From Diospyros lotus (lineage: Eukaryota; Streptophyta; Magnoliopsida; Ericales; Ebenaceae): a stretch of 64,000 nucleotides of DNA. Positions 36,601 through 44,967 of the stretch are shown here, one piece after another. The notes below the pieces were generated by a model. The model did no database searches, was not told the DNA's origin, and saw nothing but the letters and a program-made list of their open reading frames with translations. Position 1 is the stretch's first letter. Each line of letters begins with the position of its first letter. The stretch spans positions 23,768,433 to 23,832,432 of the forward strand of contig NC_068347.1 in assembly GCF_014633365.1 (NCBI RefSeq). Direction: 5' to 3'. The translations under genes were made by a program, and so were the position numbers.

Positions 36601-39600
36601 GGAATATTGTTCAAAAAGCATGCAAAGATTGCACCTGAAGCCTATACAGATGCTGACTATGCAAGTTCAGTGACAGACAAGAGATCTACCTCTTGGTATT
36701 GCACAATTCTTGGAGAAAATTTAGTCACTTGGAGGAGCAAAAAGCAAAATGTGGTGGAAAGGTCAAGTGCTAAATTTGAATTCCGACCTATGGCACAGAG
36801 GATATGTGAGTTACTATGGCTAAAGATTATCTTGGAAGATTTAAAGATTAAGTAGGATGGTCCTATGAAGCTCTACTATGACAACAAGTTAGTCATCAAC
36901 ATAGCACAAAATCCCGTATAATATGACCAAATAAAACACATTGAAGTTGACAGACATTTCGTTAAGGAAAAACTAGACAGTGGTCTCATTTGTACTCCTT
37001 TTGTGCCTTTAGAGTCCCAACTAGCAAATGTGTTCGCAAAGGGAATTGGCAACCCTCAGTTTCAAATATTAATTTCCAAGCTGGGAATGGACAAATATCT
37101 ATTCACTAGCTTGAGAGGGAGTGTTAGAAAACAAGCTGGCTTAATTAATCAGATAATTGGCAAATTTACTCAAGTATTTTTGGAAAGCTATGAATTAAGA
37201 AGATTTGGGATATTTGGCATAGTTTCCTAATGTATAGATAGAGATTCAATGTACAGATATTGATAGTTTTAGTCAGTAAATTAGAGAGTAGATGAGGGAT
37301 TCCTTCCATTATAGGAATTCCATAATTAAAATTTTTCCTTTTGTAGATTTTTCTATTGATTGTATGTATAAAGAATGAATGAAATCAAGCAATTATTTTT
37401 TCTCTCAAATTTTGTCAATTATGTAATGATATATCAATTTATATACTGTGCCCATTCTGGTTTTTTGCGAGAATTGATATATGTAAATAATGGTTGTATA
37501 GTGATTAGGTTTGATCTTGTTGCACAATTTCACCCTTAATGGTAATGAAAGTTAAACATGACTAAAGGTAAAACCCACTAGAGGTTTAGTATTAATTAAT
37601 TGAGTGACCTTTAGCTGGGGAGTGTGGAAATTTAAAATTTAATATCGAGCATTTGGGTTTTTGTAATTTAGTCTTCCCCAGTTTTGGTTGTCGAATGATC
37701 TCAGGGGTGGGGCACTACATTATACTTCCAAATGAGGCTAAGCCATCCCAATTCAGGTATGAGGTATCTTACTTAGCTAGATACACATTCTTGGGGGGTA
37801 GGATTAGTTGGTATGCCAATTTGGTTCATGGTTCACTTTGAATAATGTATTGGTACGCTTATTAAAATTCGAAGGAAACATTTTTGTATGTTCATAAGAT
37901 ATTGCAAAGAAAATAAAGTTCAACTTAACTAAAAGCAAGTCTGCAGTTACATAAAGCCATAATAGTAGAACTGAAACAAAGAAAAAACAACTGAATGCTA
38001 ACATAATAAATTTAAAGTTAACAATCATCTCAAAAGCTTAATGATAAGAGCACCTAAATCCCACATCTCTATCCACCTTGTTTATGATTTACCTTTCCCC
38101 CCTATCTTTAGAATTGCTTCCTTTCACAAGCTTAGATGATGGCTTGTATGTGGCAGCAAGCAACCCTCTTGAGCAATCTTGTGTAGCTTCCTCTTCACTT
38201 GGCATTTCAACATATTCAATAGCTAGAGAACTACATCTCATCTCCTCCAATCTAGTAACAAAATCCTTTATCATTATCCGTATCAGTATCCCATCTTCTA
38301 TAAAGTCCTACAAAACCGTGATTGAAGATGAATATTTGAATGAATAAAACCAGTTTATCAGCCCTTGTACTGTTCATAATTTTGGGATCATCATTTCTGG
38401 CCATCCAAGTCACATCCATCACTGTTCCAATATATGCTTGTATCGCAAATAGATTCATGTGATCGGAAACACAGTTTCATTTGGGGGGGGGGGGGGGGGG
38501 AGGTGCCACAAATTGTTTAACTATGGTATGAAGTAGAAAATGTGATTTTCCATTGGGTCAAGTTAAGGGATTTGGCATTTAATGGACCTTGCTTTTGATG
38601 CCATGAAAGGGAGTTGAGGACCCTGACGTGTGTTCTTTTGTGCTTTGAGACTGTGTTAGGCCTCCACATTACTTTGACTAAAAGTGAGATGATTTTGGTG
38701 GGTTGTATGAACAACTTTTGGGGTATTTGGCTACTTCCTGTGGGTGTAGTGTCGAGTCTCTACCCTTGTCCTATATAGGGCTAGCCATAGCTTCAAACCT
38801 AGCCCAAATCTATGTAGAATGTTGTGTTGGTGAGAATTAAGATAAAACTTGCTACAATGGAAGGGTTAATATTTGTTAAAAGCCGGGAAGCTCTCCTTTA
38901 TAAAAGCACCATCTGTTCTCTACCTTTGCATAATTGTTTGTCTCTTGGTGATCCTATGGATGATACAAATGTTGGTGTGGAGTGCAAGCCTCCTAGGTTG
39001 ATGCGTGGATTGGGGATTGAGAATCTTAAATTCATTGACAATGCCCTTCAATAAGTTTCCTTCGAGGCTGATTATAGAAGGGGTAGCATTTTATTAGTCT
39101 GGTGGTGGTTTAGTATGGTAGTTTGTGGGTTGGGTGGTATTTGGTGCCTTTTCTTGTCCTATTGGGTGGTGGCATCACAGAGGGGTGTTGAGGGATTGAA
39201 AGTTTGAGCAGACTTTTTTTAAATTTTTGTTTTGAAGGTGGTAACTGTTTAAGATTATATTTTTGGTGGAATTTTCATTTTAAAATTGGTAATTGTTTTA
39301 GGTCTAGATTTTGGTTAAATAGTGCAGAAATTTTACAAAGAATAACTTTTTTTTTTGTATTCATCAAAGTGAACGATATATATACAAAATACATCCTTTC
39401 TAGTTTACTATTATGTACACTAAAATAGGAAGTTACATCTACACTATTTAGGAAACCTACAGCTAACTTTGAGAGATTGATTTATTCTCTCTACTCAAAC
39501 AAGGAAATAAGTTGACTTTATCACAAAAAAAAAAAATAGTAAACTAAGAAAATAGGAAACAGAATAATCAGTCGGCTAATGACTGATATTGCTTGAAATC

Positions 39601-42600
39601 TCCACGCTCCCCTTCAAGCTGGGTTGAATATGTTGTTTAGACTAAGGTTGCAATTCAAATCTTCAAATATTTTCTTCAGCAAGGCTTTAGTGAGTATGTC
39701 TGCGACTTGACTATTGGTAGGTGTATAAATAAGTTGAAATACCCCTTCTTACGACGTCTCTTTGATGAAATGTCGATCAAATTCCATATGTTTTGTTCGT
39801 TCATGATGAACTAGATACTTTGCAATGCTAATACTAGATTGGTTGTTACACAGTACTTTCATTAGTTTTGCAATACTCATCTTCATATCTTGTAGTAATC
39901 TTCTCAACCATATTCCTTTACAAAATTCTTGAGCCATAGCTCTGAATTCAGCTTCCGCACTATTTTGAGAGACCACAGATTGTTTTTTACTGTGCCAAGT
40001 AACTAGATTTCCCCACACATATGAACAGTACCCGGAGGTTGACCTCCTGTCTAGAACTGAACTAGCTCAGCCTACATCACTGTATACTTCCACATCTCTG
40101 TTTGCAGTTTTTCTGAACATTAATCCCTTGCATGGAGTTAATTTTAGATACCTTAGAATGCAATACACTGCTTCCATGTGTTCTTCTTTAGGATTCATGA
40201 ATTGGTTCACTATACTAACAGATGAGTGGAGGCATTATGGGCCACTGGGAGCAACGATAGTAATATAAAAAAAATAATTACCCATTTCTCTTCAAGTTTA
40301 AACTTTCAGATGAGCTTTTGGCTAACAATCTAACATGGTAGTAGAATAGGCTAGAAGTTATGAGTTTGAACAATATGTGAATCCAATTTTGTACGGCTTG
40401 TACATATTGTACCAGAAACACTTTGATACAAAAATATTGTCATTCAGTTTCAGTTAAGATATCAGTTAAGGTACCAGCCAATGTCATAATGGTGTTCACT
40501 TATTGCTGGTACCACATAGGTATAAGGACACAAAGTGCATCACTTCCATGTAACGAGGACACTGCTTCCATGTAACAAAGGAGGGACTCTGTTCTGAACA
40601 TTCCCTATTACGAGGGCACAATGTCCTTTCCTTGTTACAGGGGCATTGCATTCCTATAATAAGGTTGCAGGCAAAGAGAAGAAATTATCTTCTCTTCTTC
40701 TCTTTACAAAAACAACAAATCAAAGCCATAATCTCATTAGGTAAGATTGATTATATGTCAAAAGAGTCTATCTTTTGAATCATTTCTACCCAGAGATAGG
40801 CTTTTCTTTTATCACATAATACTGTTCTCCTCAAGGCATTACCTTTTTTGATGCATTGCTTCTTATAAGAAAACTTTTATTTACTAAAAAAGGTGGCATG
40901 GACAGAGTCAAAGTAGCTTTAATCAGTCCAGACTGAATTTCTGGCCTCCAAGTTTGTGGAAGCCTTTAATGGTGGTCCAAAACTTTTTTTGTTAATCAGG
41001 TGGGCATCAGACGAGCTTTGTCAAATATATATTAATCGTGATTTGTTATGCTAAACTTCAATTTTTGTTCTGTCAAGAAAAGTACTTGTGTTTTTAGTCT
41101 TTTCATTTTCTCTTTCTACTTACAGCCCATCATACCAGGAATAAGTAAATTTTTAGGATTAGTATTTCACTTTTTTGTTACTAATTGACTGGATTATGTC
41201 ATATATTCCGTCTGTATGATCCTGCCAAATTTGCTCATTATTTGCAGGAGATAATTTCAATGTACCCTCTTTTATCCCCACCAAACCTTACCCCAGGACA
41301 ATCTAATCGAGTTTGTAATGCACTTGCTCTTCTCCAGGTACCTTGTTTGTTTTGGTGTTTCTTTAATACATATTTTTTCACTACAATTATAATAAGGGGA
41401 AGGTGGGGAGTTCTTTTGAGTTGGGGGGTGGGGGGAACGAATACAAGATAGAGAGATGAAGCTTTTGCAGTTACAAATAACGTTCAAGTCTAGTTTACGT
41501 TGAAATGCAAGATTCTAGTGATACACTGATTTCAATTTTCTAACTTCTGCTAATAAGTTGGACTTCAGTCACTTAATTATTGAAGTGCAAGGGTTTAAAC
41601 TAGAAAAATCAAAAGTTGAAGGATAGCATTGAAAACTTGAGTAGAGTCAAAGGTTGAGGATATTATATTTGCCATCTTTTTTTCATCATTATTTTTTTGA
41701 ATACTTACAAAGTATATCATTAATCTATTTTGCAGTCTGTCGCCTCACACCCAGAAACGAGAATGCCATTCCTCAGTGGTAATTTTCTCTCATTATGTTA
41801 GCACATAAAGGCTCCATTACCTGCACAAATTGTAATTGCATGAGGTTATAATTCCTTACCGTGTTTAAAGATTCCTTCCCCCTTTTGATTTTATGTATAA
41901 TCATGCATATGCCTTTCTCTACGTGGCTTCTTTTTGTAGTTAATTTGTGTTAAAAACGCACGAAATCAAGTATAACATCTTTTATTTTTACCTGTAACAT
42001 TCTGAAATGCTTAAATCAATTTCAGGTATTTCTTCTCTCTCTGTCCCTCTATCCCCCTGCCGCCCCCCAGCCCCCTTTTTTGTTCTTTTGTTTTTGGAAG
42101 GGAATTGGGTCCTTTTTTTTTTATTTCCCTATTATTTTTTTTCCGTATTAATTGGAGATTATGGAAATAACAGTCAAGGATTCTGATACTTGACAGTATC
42201 TTTCTAACTTGGAATTAAAGTCTAACATCACAAAAGGTTCAGTAGTGTTGTCCAACTTTCTAGCTTTGATTTTATTTACATATTTACCTTTCTTGTATGG
42301 GCATTTTCTTAGTATATTAGTCCTCTCAGAATACTAAAAAATTCTCATCTCCAAAACTTCATTTTGGGTTAGTTACAAATAAATGAAGAGGACATATTGT
42401 AATGGTCAGTTTGCTAGTTTTCCTCTTCTAATAATTACTACTGCTACAGCGCTGAACATTAGATTTGGTAATGGTTATTTGTGCAAATAAATGACCTGAA
42501 TCAACGCCTGTCTTTTTCTTCCTTTTGAGATTTCCACGTCACGTGCTTTTTGTGGGTTCTCCACCTCTTTCTTATTGCAGTACAATAGATTCAGTTATGG

Positions 42601-43600
42601 TCTGTGAGTAGCATACCTGCTATTGGCGCCTGTCTTTTTCTTCCTTTTGAGATTTCCATGTCACATACCTTTTTGTCTGTGCTACACTTCTTGCTTATTG
42701 CAGTACAATGTATTAAGAGGATCTGTGGATTGCTAGTGATCATAAAGTTCTCCAACCAGCTAGGAATTTGATTTCTATTTATCCTCATTTTTCATAGACA
42801 ACTAAATTCCGCTGACCCTTTTATGAATAGTTGAAGTTAATATTTTTCATAGGCTAATATTTTAGATTTTGGTCATTTGTATATACCTTTTAGCCTTTGA
42901 AGTACTATATTTCTTCCTCTTTGGGAGTGTAATATTACAAAAATAGTGTTTCTGTGGTTGTGCTTTACACGTATTTCTTGAAGTCCGTCTGGATTTATTG
43001 AAAATGTTCTAATTGATGGTTTTTCCTTTGCAGCACAAATTCCTTTATATGTGTACCCTTTCCTTAAGATAACCAGCAATTCAAGGCCATTTGAGTATTT
43101 AAGGCTTAATTCCTTGGGCATCATTGGTGCATTGGTGAAGGTGCTTCATCCAACTGATATTGTTTTCTGTGTGACTGGTATTCTTAATCTTTACTGTTGA
43201 GGTGCATAAACAATCTTGATACGGGATGGTTTCGCGGACATATTTTATATGTATGCTAGTAAAAGAAATGCCTGTTCATCTAAAATTCAAAGGTTTTCTG
43301 TGTACAAATTTCCAAAATGACTTCACAGCAGAATAATCATGGGTAGCATGAGATGCATACTTGATCTTATCTCTTGAACTCCACTTCTAGCAGGAAGTGA
43401 ATCAGGAATCGGAGTATCTTCCACATGAGAAGCACAGGCACTCTCTAGGGGCTGCTGTATTGGTGTCATTGGCCTGTCACTGAAGCCACCAATGTGGACA
43501 TCCTCATATGGCATATCTAACACTCTTTTTATTTTCTTTGAAGGATAGGGGACACACATAGGACACAGGTTCCCTCTATGGACACTTCAAAGACTAAGTT

Positions 43601-43635
<35 letters not shown>

Positions 43636-44671
43636 AACTATTCACTTTCTTGACTTGGCAATTGCATTACTCTTCAGTTTTTTGTCGTTTTGATCCATGG
43701 CACTTCAGTTTTCAACCTTTTGGTGGTTGAATTTGAAATGAGTAATGATTTGTGAGTTGATTGCTAATTATATTAGACTTATTCAAGTGGATACTTGGAT
43801 TATTTGGAATATAGTTTGATACTTATTATGCTATTAGATATATAAAAATTTATTTTATTAATTACTGTTTCCTGGTTGTGTTGTATCCTACTATTTTAGA
43901 AAATGTCTTTTCTCCATGTTTGTGGTTCATAGGCTATCATTGACCAATTTTCATACTCTGATAATTATAGGCATGGGTTTTTAGTGCTCCTGGCATTTTG
44001 ATTAATATTATACACTCTTAGAATTTAGAGGGTTAGCTTTGATAGTGACAGTAAGAGGTCATGGGTTAGAATTGTGAAGTCTCTTTGAGAAAAAAGTGAT
44101 GGGAATGGTGCATATAAACATGACCCTCCCCCATCCTATGCGACGTGGGGAGTCTCGTGCACTAAGATGCTATTTTTCATTCATAGAATTTATAAATTTA
44201 CACTTTGCTCTATTTAAAGATTTCTTTGTCTAGGTATTGGTCACCTGTCTCCCTCTACCCTTCCCCTACTTTTCCTTGGTCTTATGTTTATTTGAGTATT
44301 TTACTGTGGAAATTTGAACCAAGACAACAAACAGAACCATTTAGGGCATGTCTGAAAACGTGGCCATTTTTGCATTTTGTATTTTATTTTCGTAATTTCA
44401 GAATCGAAAATTTGGAAGGTTGCTTGGCTATCTCATTTTCTATCCTAAATAATGAGAACAAATGAAATGAACTGCAAAAACGGCAGCAGGAAAAAACCCT
44501 TTCCTTGTAAAAGATTTCCATCCCATTCTCTTTCCATTTCACTCTCAGGCACTAGCATTCTCTGTACGAACCCTCTCTCTCGTTCTTCGACAGCAACGAT
44601 GACTCCTACAATGGCCTCTAATGATTCTCTTGCTCTCTATGTATACATATGCATACTGAAAATCTTGCTCG

Positions 44672-44707
<36 letters not shown>

Positions 44708-44923
44708 ACACACAGAAATGAATAGGGCAATCCAAGATTTGGGGTTGCCAAACCTAGATTGAGGTTCATTAACCCCCGATCTTTGATAATCGGACCCAGA
44801 TTTGGGTTCCATGACCCCCATTCTCGGGTCTCTCTCTATATATGTGTATATGTGGACACACACACACTGCACACTAAAATGAACAAGATGACCCTTGATC
44901 TGGTTTTCAGTAACCCTTGACTG

Positions 44924-44967
<44 letters not shown>

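Larger units (their letters stand above)
31866..37417 (+). mobile_element. Element F: full-length but decayed Ty1-copia
   Basis: LTRs at 31866-32165 and 37122-37417 (300 and 296 bp; TGTCAGAAAAC and TGTTAGAAAAC starts), a primer site TGGTATCAGAGCC at 32166-32178 and a polypurine tract GAGAGGGAG before the 3' LTR. The interior is in order gag, protease, integrase, RT, RNase H, with a foreign stretch at about 33605-34045. Many stops. The flanking 5-mers (GTCAG, ATTAT) do not match, so the ends may have recombined. Confidence 0.88.

Noticed and set aside
40340..40400. SINE-like words (GGTAGTAG...GAGTTTGAAC)
   Set aside because: Only a weak resemblance to a tRNA-derived head and no matching body or tail.
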